Part shown: positions 23,966 to 30,502 of the stretch, one piece after another
Position numbering within the stretch: position 1 is the stretch's first letter
How the letters are laid out: each line of letters opens with the position of its first letter
Source: CAYRVF01 sp964427535
GTDB lineage: Bacteria; Chloroflexota; Ktedonobacteria; Ktedonobacterales; JADMIN01
Assembly: GCA_964427535.1 (NCBI GenBank)
Contig: CAYRVF010000019.1
Coordinates: forward strand, 1 to 48,000
Length of the DNA stretch: 48,000 bases
Reading direction: 5' to 3'
Program-made: the position numbers and the translations under genes
Notes under the pieces: generated by a model
What the model saw: the letters and a program-made list of their open reading frames with translations, nothing else
What the model was told of the DNA's origin: nothing
Database searches by the model: none

Positions 23966-24208
23966 CTTCCCCTGCGAGGGGAAGGCGGAGGTGGGTCGAT
24001 GGCCTTCGGGCAATCCGCTCGCATAGGCGCGCGCAATGCCCCTCTCCCCGCGGGGAGAGGGGCTGGGGGTGAGGCCATCTTCGTCCGGTATCGTAGCCGA
24101 ACGGGGCGGGCGAGGAATGCCTCGCCCTTGCAGACGGACAGCGCGCTATTCCGCGTTTGACCGTAGGCCTGAATGCCCGTCTCACGACCCCTTCCTTGAG
24201 GGAAGGGG
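23966..24208. repeat. Three related GC-rich hairpins between convergent genes
   Basis: CTTCCCCT-GCG-AGGGGAAG (23966-23984); a 26-bp perfect palindrome built on CCCCTCTCCCCG (24038-24063) followed by GCTGGGGGTGAGG; and CCCCTTCC-TTGAG-GGAAGGGG (24188-24208) followed by GCAGGGGGTTAGG. The shared stem and tail indicate a repeated element of the REP type. Similar runs occur in the spacer at 9189-9575. They separate iaaA-like and thiE genes and may act as terminators on both strands. Confidence 0.7.
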
Positions 24209-24216
24209 GCAGGGGG

Positions 24217-24870
24217 TTAGGTCCTCCCACCCCGAACAGCCAGAGCTAGCCGTCGCGCTGCCGCTGTCACGTCCTCCGCATTGACGACGGCGGTGATCAC
24301 CGCGACGCCCGCCGCACCTGCCGCGATGATGGCGGGCGCGTTCTCGGCGGTGATGCCGCCGATGGCGACCTGCGGCACTGAGGAGCGTTGCGTGATCTCA
24401 CTCAACAACCCCTCGCCGGTGGGCGCGCCAGCGTCAGACTTCCCTCGGGTGGGATAAATCGGGCCGACGCCGAGATAATCGGCCCCATCCGCGATGGCTC
24501 GCTCGGCCTCCGCCAGCGTGCCTGCCGAGACACCCAGAATGCGGTCGGGTCCCAGCAGCTGGCGGGCGACATCAGCTGGCATATCGTCCTGGCCGACATG
24601 CGCGCCGTCGGCGTCCACGGCGAGGGCGACATCTATTCGATCGTTGACGATGAGCAGCACACCATGCTCGCGGGTGAGCACACGCAGCGCACGACCCTCC
24701 TCCACCAGCGTGCGTGTCGTGGCGTACTTGTCGCGCAATTGGATCACCGTCGCGCCGCCAGCGATCGCGGCTGCCGCGACCGTCAGCGTGTCGCGCCCGC
24801 GCGACCACTCCCTGTCAGTGAGCACGTGCAGCGCGAGACGCGACGCAAGATCACTCCGCACTGGCGACAT
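24217..24870 (-). CDS. thiE: Thiamine-phosphate synthase
   Basis: A TIM-barrel enzyme of 217 residues that joins HMP-pyrophosphate and thiazole phosphate to thiamine phosphate. Conserved parts are LHVLTDREWSRGRD, GGATVIQLRDKYATT, IVNDRIDVALAVDADGAHVGQDDMP, GPIYPTRGKSDAGAP and VAIGGITAENAPAIIAAGAAGVAV. Its start overlaps the thiM stop codon (TGATG), so translation is probably coupled. It is the last gene of the TPP-riboswitch operon. With ThiD and ThiM it forms a salvage set; no thiC or thiG is in the window. Confidence 0.96.
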   Translation of the reverse strand: MSPVRSDLASRLALHVLTDREWSRGRDTLTVAAAAIAGGATVIQLRDKYATTRTLVEEGRALRVLTREHGVLLIVNDRIDVALAVDADGAHVGQDDMPADVARQLLGPDRILGVSAGTLAEAERAIADGADYLGVGPIYPTRGKSDAGAPTGEGLLSEITQRSSVPQVAIGGITAENAPAIIAAGAAGVAVITAVVNAEDVTAAARRLALAVRGGRT

Positions 24871-26564
24871 CACGCGACGCTCGCTCTCTGCATCTCCCCC
24901 AGTGTCACCGCGTCAAGCCCGGCGACGGCGTCGAGCAGGTGCGAGCGGAACGTGCCGGGACCTCCCGAGCGCGGCGCCGCGATCTCGCCCGCCACCCCCA
25001 TGGCGACGAGCGCCGCCGTCGCCGCCAACCAGCCATCGCGCTCGACTGCCAGGAACGCGCCGACCAGGCTGGTCGACATGCAGCCGCTGCCTGTGATGGT
25101 CGCGAGCAGTGGATGCCCATTGTCGACGTATGCCAGCCGCTCGCCATCGGAGATGACATCCCGCGCGCCGGTGATCGCCGTGACGCAGCCAAATGCCTTC
25201 GCCGCCGCCGCCGCGACATCCTCGCGCCTGCCCGCCAGCGAGATCGACTCCACACCGCGCGTCTCGCCCGCCACGCCGACAAGCGCGCCCACCTCAGAGG
25301 CGTTGCCCCGCAGCACCGTCACCCGCAGCTCGCGCAGCAGCCGCAGTGCACTCTCCGTCCGCAGACGCGTCGCGCCCGCACCAACCGGATCGAGCACAAT
25401 CGGCACACCGCGCTCGTTCGCCGCGCGTCCCGCGATGAGCATCGCCTCGATCTGCTCCGGCGTGAGCGTGCCGATGTTCAGCACGAGCGCGCCAGCGAGC
25501 CTGACCATCTCGGCCACTTCCTCGCGGGCGTGTGCCATTACTGGCAGCGCGCCGATACCCAGGGTGATGTTCGCCGTATCGTTCATCACCACCATATTCG
25601 TGATGTGATGGACCAGCGGCTTGTTCTCACGGATGCGCGTGAGCAGCGGCGCAAGATCAAGTGTCTGTCCCGAGTTAGCCATGATTTTTTCCCTTCTGTT
25701 GGTCAGTCCGGGTTCGCCCGCTGGGGCGGACTCAGTGCTCTCGTGGTGTTCCCATTGCCAGAAGTGCGCGACCGGGCCGTGTCCATGTCCGATGCCTGGC
25801 GCGAACCGAATCGCCTGCGTGATGTAGACCTTCGCGCCCGTCACCGCGTCCGCGACCGAGGCGCCCCTGGCGAGATACGCGGCAATGGCTGAGGAGAACG
25901 TGCAGCCGGTGCCGTGCGTGTGGGGTGTTTGTATCCGCTCTGCCCACAATTCGACGAAGCTCTCGCCGTCGAAGTACACATCGACGGGCTGTTCCTCGCG
26001 GTGACCGCCCTTAATGACGACGTGGCGGGGCCCCAGATCGCGCACGGCCCGTGCCGCGTCGCGCATCGCATCGAGCGTCTCGATGCGGCGGCCGAGCAAC
26101 ACCTCCGCCTCAGGGAGATTCGGCGTGACGACCTCCGCCAGCGGCAGCAGCAGCGTCTTGAGTGACTGGACCGCCTCGGGTTGCAGCAGCGAGTCGCCGC
26201 CTTTGGCCACCATCACGGGGTCAACCACTAGCCGCAGATTCCACTTCCGCGCGCGCTCGGCCACAGCGGCGATGATTGGTGCGCTCGACAGCATGCCGGT
26301 TTTGGCCGCGTCGGCGCCAATATCCTCCATTACGGCGTCGATCTGTGCCTCGATCAGCGGAATCGAGACCTCCTCGTACGCCTGGACGCCGAGTGTGTTC
26401 TGAGCGGTGATCGCGGTGATCGCGGAACAGCCATAGACGCCGAGCGCGGCGAAGGTCTTCAGGTCGGCCTGTATGCCCGCGCCCGCGCCAGAATCCGATC
26501 CGGCGATGGTGAGCGCACGCGGGGTTCGCGCTCGCGCTGGGACTGTATGTTCGTCTGTTGCCAT
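24870..26564 (-). CDS. thiD-thiM: Fused ThiD-ThiM: HMP(-P) kinase and hydroxyethylthiazole kinase in one frame
   Basis: One open frame of 564 residues. Residues 1-268 are ThiD: TIAGSDSGAGAGIQAD, KTGMLSS, VVDPVMVAKGG, and HGTGCTFSSAIAAYL with its catalytic Cys region. Residues 295-564 are ThiM: PLVHHITNMVVMNDTAN, VLDPVGAGATR, VLRGNASEVGAL, TGSGCMSTSLVGAFLA. ThiD makes HMP-PP and ThiM phosphorylates the thiazole alcohol, giving both substrates of ThiE downstream. The joint is about 26 residues without a stop codon. An ATG at 25682 inside it has GAAGGG eight bases upstream, so a free 270-residue ThiM could also be made. The start ATG at 26564 has AGGAG eight bases upstream. A lost thiD stop codon is an alternative reading. 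Confidence 0.92.
   Translation of the reverse strand: MATDEHTVPARARTPRALTIAGSDSGAGAGIQADLKTFAALGVYGCSAITAITAQNTLGVQAYEEVSIPLIEAQIDAVMEDIGADAAKTGMLSSAPIIAAVAERARKWNLRLVVDPVMVAKGGDSLLQPEAVQSLKTLLLPLAEVVTPNLPEAEVLLGRRIETLDAMRDAARAVRDLGPRHVVIKGGHREEQPVDVYFDGESFVELWAERIQTPHTHGTGCTFSSAIAAYLARGASVADAVTGAKVYITQAIRFAPGIGHGHGPVAHFWQWEHHESTESAPAGEPGLTNRREKIMANSGQTLDLAPLLTRIRENKPLVHHITNMVVMNDTANITLGIGALPVMAHAREEVAEMVRLAGALVLNIGTLTPEQIEAMLIAGRAANERGVPIVLDPVGAGATRLRTESALRLLRELRVTVLRGNASEVGALVGVAGETRGVESISLAGRREDVAAAAAKAFGCVTAITGARDVISDGERLAYVDNGHPLLATITGSGCMSTSLVGAFLAVERDGWLAATAALVAMGVAGEIAAPRSGGPGTFRSHLLDAVAGLDAVTLGEMQRASVA
25682..25696 (-). promoter_or_regulatory. Internal ribosome binding site and ATG for ThiM
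   Basis: GAAGGG (25691-25696) lies eight bases before an in-frame ATG (25680-25682) that begins MANSGQTLDLAPLL, the normal start of a ThiM protein. It would allow separate ThiM synthesis within the fused frame. Confidence 0.6.
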
Positions 26565-26652
26565 GACATTAGCTCCTGCGCGTGTGCATAACACACGGCG
26601 CGAGAGCGAGGAGGGCCCGGAGCGGGTGGCAGAAAAGAGGATGCTCGGCCGC

Positions 26653-26683
26653 CGCGACATCACGACGAGAGGATGATGTCGCG
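26653..26683 (-). promoter_or_regulatory. Expression-platform hairpin after the TPP aptamer
   Basis: CGCGACATCA (26653-26662) and TGATGTCGCG (26674-26683) form a 10-bp perfect stem with an 11-base loop. It begins 11 bases after the aptamer on the minus strand. There is no immediate U-run; TTTT comes about 20 bases later, so the mode of control is unclear. Confidence 0.5.
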
Positions 26684-26694
26684 CATCAGACTGA

Positions 26695-26800
26695 CGCGTT
26701 CCCTTCGCTGGCATTACCCAGATCAGGTTCCAGGGTCCGCCACACACAACGGTGGCGATCTCAGCCCGGCTGCCCCGAGCTCCCCTCGCGATACGAGACG
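26695..26800 (-). promoter_or_regulatory. TPP riboswitch (THI element)
   Basis: The minus strand has the conserved THI-box blocks: GGGCTGAGA, ACCCTGGAACCTGATCTGG, and TAATGCCAGCGAAGGGAACG. It stands about 130 bases before the thiD start and should switch off the thiamine operon when thiamine pyrophosphate is abundant. Limits are approximate. Confidence 0.96.
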
Positions 26801-26813
26801 ACTACCGGAGGGC

Positions 26814-26843
26814 ATTGTACGGCACGAGCATGCAAGTGTGCAA
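26814..26843 (-). promoter_or_regulatory. Promoter of the thiamine operon
   Basis: Minus strand: TTGCAC (26838-26843), 18 bases, TACAAT (26814-26819). The predicted start (about 26807) falls just before the TPP aptamer. Confidence 0.6.
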
Positions 26844-27013
26844 CGTACGTGCAGAGCACGTTATTTCACCGCGGTTTTCCCTCGTCCAAGCGCGACCGTG
26901 CGCCTCCGCGCATGGGCTGCCCCACCGCGCGCAACATCCGCAGTGTAATCTCACGCTGTATGTCTTAGTGGGGGACAGCAGCTCGATAAGGACATTGAGC
27001 GGCTGCCCCTCAC

Positions 27014-27026
27014 TTCTTGGCAAGAA
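27014..27026. promoter_or_regulatory. 13-bp palindrome upstream of the SUI1-like gene
   Basis: TTCTTG-G-CAAGAA is a perfect dyad 100 bases before the GTG at 27126. A TACACT box follows at 27070-27075 without a good -35. The rest of 26844-27013 shows nothing else I can support. Confidence 0.35.
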
Positions 27027-27125
27027 ATGCGGGCGCCAAAGTCCGGGCGATGCGCGCCGTCACGTGTGCTACACTGCGTGCTGAGCGGCTGCACACCGGT
27101 CGGAGCCGCCGGAAAGGACCAGCGT

Positions 27126-27506
27126 GTGGGCGCATCAGATACGCGCCGTGTAGTGTATTCATCGGAGTCGGGCCGCATTGACTATTGCGACACCTGCGGA
27201 CAGCCCAAGGCGTCGTGCCGCTGCCACGCCGATCGGCTGTCGGCGGCCCAGAGCCGTTATCCGCAGGACGGCGTCGTCCGCCTCGCGCGCGACAAGAAAG
27301 GTCGCGGCGGCAAAGTGGTCACGCTCGTGGTGGGCGTGCCGGGCAGCGAGGCAGAACTCGCCAAGCTCGCGCAGGACCTCAAGCGATTCTGCGGCTCCGG
27401 CGGCACGGTCCGAGACGGCGTGATCGAGCTGCAGGGCGAGCACCGCGACAAGCTGGAGCCGAAACTCCGGTCGCTCGGCTATACTGTCAAGCGTGCTGGC
27501 GGCTAA
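27126..27506 (+). CDS. SUI1/eIF1-like protein (YciH family)
   Basis: A 126-residue homologue of translation initiation factor eIF1. The N-terminus carries a small cysteine cluster (YCDTCGQPKASCRC). The SUI1 fold begins at DGVVRLARDKKGRGGK and includes LVVGVPGSEAELAKLAQDLKRFCGSGGTVRDGVIELQG. The RDKKGRGGK loop is the family's rRNA-contacting basic patch. In bacteria this family is linked to start-site fidelity, but its role is not settled. The GTG at 27126 is chosen because AAGGA lies about eight bases upstream. The next small gene starts three bases after the stop, so they are probably cotranscribed. Confidence 0.9.
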   Translation: MGASDTRRVVYSSESGRIDYCDTCGQPKASCRCHADRLSAAQSRYPQDGVVRLARDKKGRGGKVVTLVVGVPGSEAELAKLAQDLKRFCGSGGTVRDGVIELQGEHRDKLEPKLRSLGYTVKRAGG

Positions 27507-27508
27507 GC

Positions 27509-27877
27509 GTGCGTTCGCGGGAGTCTGCCGACGAGAGCCATCCAGATAACGGTCTGTCCGCTCGCTGGTCGCCCGTCTACCGTCCCGAGTGGGACGACGA
27601 TCCGGGCCGGTACATCACGGATGGTCTCGTCGCATGGGGGCGCAGCAGGCGCCTGGCGCGATTCGATGACCCGCAGCGCGCGTTCAAGGCGTACCTCGGA
27701 GTGCAGCACTACGACCCCGTGCGCTGGAACGTCGCTGGTCTAGCTAAGGCAAAGTATTTTCTCTCCCTCTTTCTCGCGAACAGAACACTCGCTCTCCGCA
27801 CCTTTGCGACAGTGGGCGAGGCAATGGACGCCCTACGGACATTTCATCACTCACTCGGCGAGCCGCCGGACCGCTGA
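27509..27877 (+). CDS. Small protein of unknown function
   Basis: A 122-residue frame I do not recognise. It begins with a GTG three bases after the SUI1-like stop. Tyr/Trp-rich segments (SARWSPVYRPEWDDDPGRYITDG and LGVQHYDPVRWN) suggest a folded soluble protein, and the C-terminal half is helical, ending FHHSLGEPPDR. No ribosome site is strong (GGCGG nearby), so the start rests on the tight spacing. The frame stays open well upstream across the SUI1-like gene, which lowers certainty. Confidence 0.5.
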   Translation: MRSRESADESHPDNGLSARWSPVYRPEWDDDPGRYITDGLVAWGRSRRLARFDDPQRAFKAYLGVQHYDPVRWNVAGLAKAKYFLSLFLANRTLALRTFATVGEAMDALRTFHHSLGEPPDR

Positions 27878-28047
27878 CCCGTCCGCACCCCTGACCGCCC
27901 GTGCTACAATTTCGGCTGTGCATCATCGGGCCCGGGCGCGAAACGGGGAGACGCCGCGGTACCATGCGCGCACGTCGGCGACACAACATCCTCGACAACC
28001 TGGCTACTGGCCACCGAGCGCAACCGAAATCGAGAGGAGGCCTCGCG

Positions 28048-28965
28048 ATGAGCGATACTGAAACGCTCGTCACGCGTCCTCTGGGACCCGCGGATGCGGC
28101 GGCGATCAACCGCATCCTCGACACATCAGAATACATCCACTATCGCTTCGAGCCCGCCGAGCTGAACAAGCTGCTGGAGCGATTCCCCGCATTCGGCGTC
28201 ATGAGTGTCCCGGCTGGCAGGCTCGGCAAGGCCACCGGCGGCACGCTCCAGGCGTTTCTGCTGGTCAACTCGCTCGTCCCGCCAAGCGCATGGATCGGCG
28301 GCTTCGGCGTCACCTGGAGCCAGGGGCAACGCTTCGGCGAGTACCTCGACCGGCTGCTTCCGCAGGTTGAGGCCGAGGCGCGGGCGCGCGGGGCCAACAC
28401 GGTCTATTATTCAGGCAGTGACCTCGACTCAGACTGGCTGCACAGCGCGTTCACGGCCCACGACTATGCGCTCTTGCGTCTATTGCGCTCGTACGACAAA
28501 GCGGACTACGAGATTCCCTCCCTTGGCAACCAGGGCGTCACGGTGCGGCCCTTCCGTTCAGAGGATGTCGCTCAGGTGCTGGAAGTTGAGCGCGCCAGTT
28601 TCGAGCAACTCTGGCGTTACGATGCGGCCGGTTTTCTGGAGGTCGCCCGAACGTACCCGTACTTCGTCGTCGCGGAGGATGCACACGGCATTTGCGGTTA
28701 CCAGTTCAACGCCGTCGACACGACGACGGGCTATCTCGTGCGCATCGCCGTGCATCCTCGCGCCGAAGGAACCGGCATTGGCACGCGCCTGATGGCCGAG
28801 GCTATACGCTACTTCGCGCGCCAGCACGTCTGGAAGATCCTGCTGAATACTGAAGAGACGAATACCCGCGCTCATGCGTTATATGAGTGGTTCGGGTTTG
28901 AGCGCGTCGTCCCCCAGGGATTCGTGCTCGGGCACGCGATTGCGCCTGTGTCCGCGCAAGGGTAG
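28048..28965 (+). CDS. Tandem GNAT-family N-acetyltransferase
   Basis: A 305-residue protein with two acetyltransferase-like halves. The C-terminal half (about 155-300) is a recognisable GNAT fold: VTVRPFRSEDVAQVLEVERASF, VRIAVHPRAEGTGIGTRLM (acetyl-CoA loop near V-x-P-x-x-x-G-x-G) and NTRAHALYEWFGFERV. The N-terminal half has a similar order but a weak coenzyme loop, so it may be a catalytically silent copy. The ATG at 28048 follows GAGAGGAGG, a strong ribosome site. The acceptor substrate cannot be predicted. TACAAT lies at 27905-27910 without a good -35. Confidence 0.85.
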   Translation: MSDTETLVTRPLGPADAAAINRILDTSEYIHYRFEPAELNKLLERFPAFGVMSVPAGRLGKATGGTLQAFLLVNSLVPPSAWIGGFGVTWSQGQRFGEYLDRLLPQVEAEARARGANTVYYSGSDLDSDWLHSAFTAHDYALLRLLRSYDKADYEIPSLGNQGVTVRPFRSEDVAQVLEVERASFEQLWRYDAAGFLEVARTYPYFVVAEDAHGICGYQFNAVDTTTGYLVRIAVHPRAEGTGIGTRLMAEAIRYFARQHVWKILLNTEETNTRAHALYEWFGFERVVPQGFVLGHAIAPVSAQG

Positions 28966-29108
28966 CGCCTACACCACCCTCCGCTGCCTCCCCTCCTCGT
29001 CGCCTTTGCCCGGGCTGTCTGCCGTCCAGACGCAGCAGCTCGGCATCCGCCGCGGCGCCTGGTTTTCCCTACGTTTCGAGCGGCACATGGCCCAAATGCT
29101 GCCATCGG

Positions 29109-29137
29109 TTGCCCCCTTTGGCCGACTAGTGTATAGT
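29109..29137 (+). promoter_or_regulatory. Promoter of the MFS transporter with embedded inverted repeat
   Basis: TTGCCC (29109-29114), 17 bases, TATAGT (29132-29137). GACTA-GTGTA-TAGTC (29124-29138) overlaps the -10 and is a possible operator of a drug-responsive repressor. Confidence 0.5.
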
Positions 29138-29195
29138 CTAAATCATCCTCGGAAGATAATCATCATACTCCACATGAAAAGGGGCAGGCGGCGTC

Positions 29196-30455
29196 ATGGC
29201 ATCCTCGCACGGTCTTTCCCCGGCGGCTCGCAAGCGCGGTTTGATCACCATCCTCGTCGATACCTTTCTGGTATGGTGCGGATTTAACCTGGTCATTCCG
29301 CTCATCTCGGTTCACTACGTCGATAAACTCGGGTGGGCCGCCGTGCTCGTGGGGATCGTGCTCGCCGTGCGACAGCTCATGCAGCAGGGGCTAACGCCGA
29401 TCAGCGGCATGATGTCTGACCGGCTGGGGGTGAAGGGCCTCATCTGCACGGGACTGCTGATCCGTGCCGTCGGTTTCGTGCTGCTGGCGTTCTCCACCAC
29501 CTTCCCGCTGCTGTTGATCTCGTGCATCCTGGCCGGGTTGGGGGGCAGCCTCTTCGATTCGCCCAAGTCGGCCTCCATCGCGGCGCTCACCGATGGCCCT
29601 GACCGCAACAAGTATTACTCCATCCTCGGCGTCGTGAGCGGGCTGGGTGTCACGCTTGGCTCGCAGCTCGGTGCGTTTCTCCTCGGCGTCGACTTTGGTC
29701 TCGTCGCGCTCCTCGCCGCCGCGTTCTTCGCCGCCGACTTTCTCGTCACGCTGATCTTCCTGCCGTCGGTGCGTGTCGCCAGCACGGGCGCGCGTGTCAC
29801 CAGCGGCTTCTTCCGGGTGATACACGACCGTCAGTTCATGATCTTCACCGCGCTGCTAACGGGATTCTGGTTCCTCTGGGTGCAGCTCACCATCTCGCTG
29901 CCGCTGATCGCGAAAGACGTTAGTGGGACCACGAGCTCCGTCGCCTGGGTCTACGGCATCAACTCGATCATGAGCATCCTGCTGAGCTACCCTCTCATTC
30001 GCCTCGCGGATCGCTGGATGCGGCCCTTGATCGTACTTATTCTGGGCACCACCGTGATGGCGGTCGGCTTCGGCAGCATCGGATTCGCGCACACGCTGCC
30101 GGTGTTGCTGCTGTGCGTGGCGGTCATCTCGGCCGGCATGCTGCTCGCGAATCCGAGCCAGCAAACTGTCATGGCGGGGCTGGCGAGTCCCGAGGCGCTT
30201 GGCTCCTACTTCGGCGTGGGCTCGCTCGCCATCGCGTTCGGCGGCGGAGCTGGCAACCTCTTCGGAGGGTTGCTCTACGACGTCGGCAGGCATACGCATG
30301 CGACGGCGCTGCCCTGGACGGTCTTTGCGATCGTCGGCATCTTCTCGGCGATCGGCTTGAGCTTTCTGGCACGCAGGCAGCATACTGATGCCAGCCCGCT
30401 CGAAATCGAGGTCGACGGACTCCCCGAAGGAACCGCCGCGATCTCGGCCTCATAG
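29196..30455 (+). CDS. MdtH-like MFS multidrug efflux transporter
   Basis: A 419-residue member of the major facilitator superfamily with 12 predicted helices. The start VDTFLVWCGFNLVIPLISVHYVDKLGWAA, then VRQLMQQGLTPISGMMSDRLGVKGLI (MFS motif A) and GLGGSLFDSPKSAS closely parallel E. coli MdtH. Related proteins export fluoroquinolones and other drugs by proton antiport, but the natural substrate is unknown. The ATG at 29196 has AGGCGG a few bases upstream. It has its own promoter and is followed by a terminator-like stem shared with the convergent cyclase gene. Confidence 0.93.
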   Translation: MASSHGLSPAARKRGLITILVDTFLVWCGFNLVIPLISVHYVDKLGWAAVLVGIVLAVRQLMQQGLTPISGMMSDRLGVKGLICTGLLIRAVGFVLLAFSTTFPLLLISCILAGLGGSLFDSPKSASIAALTDGPDRNKYYSILGVVSGLGVTLGSQLGAFLLGVDFGLVALLAAAFFAADFLVTLIFLPSVRVASTGARVTSGFFRVIHDRQFMIFTALLTGFWFLWVQLTISLPLIAKDVSGTTSSVAWVYGINSIMSILLSYPLIRLADRWMRPLIVLILGTTVMAVGFGSIGFAHTLPVLLLCVAVISAGMLLANPSQQTVMAGLASPEALGSYFGVGSLAIAFGGGAGNLFGGLLYDVGRHTHATALPWTVFAIVGIFSAIGLSFLARRQHTDASPLEIEVDGLPEGTAAISAS

Positions 30456-30472
30456 GGACGCAACAGACGTGT

Positions 30473-30500
30473 CCATCCCGGGTCACATGACGCGGGATGG
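30473..30500. terminator. Bidirectional stem between the transporter and the cyclase gene
   Basis: CCATCCCG (30473-30480) and CGGGATGG (30493-30500) form an 8-bp stem with a 12-base loop, located between convergent genes. TATTACG follows on the plus strand; neither side has a long U-run. Confidence 0.55.
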
Positions 30501-30502
30501 TA

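Noticed and set aside
23940..24216. Unknown gene in the GC-rich spacer
   Set aside because: Dominated by palindromic repeats; no frame with a start signal.
27185..27508. Upstream extension of the small gene over the SUI1-like gene
   Set aside because: Out-of-frame with a well-recognised SUI1-like protein; only the part after 27509 could be real.
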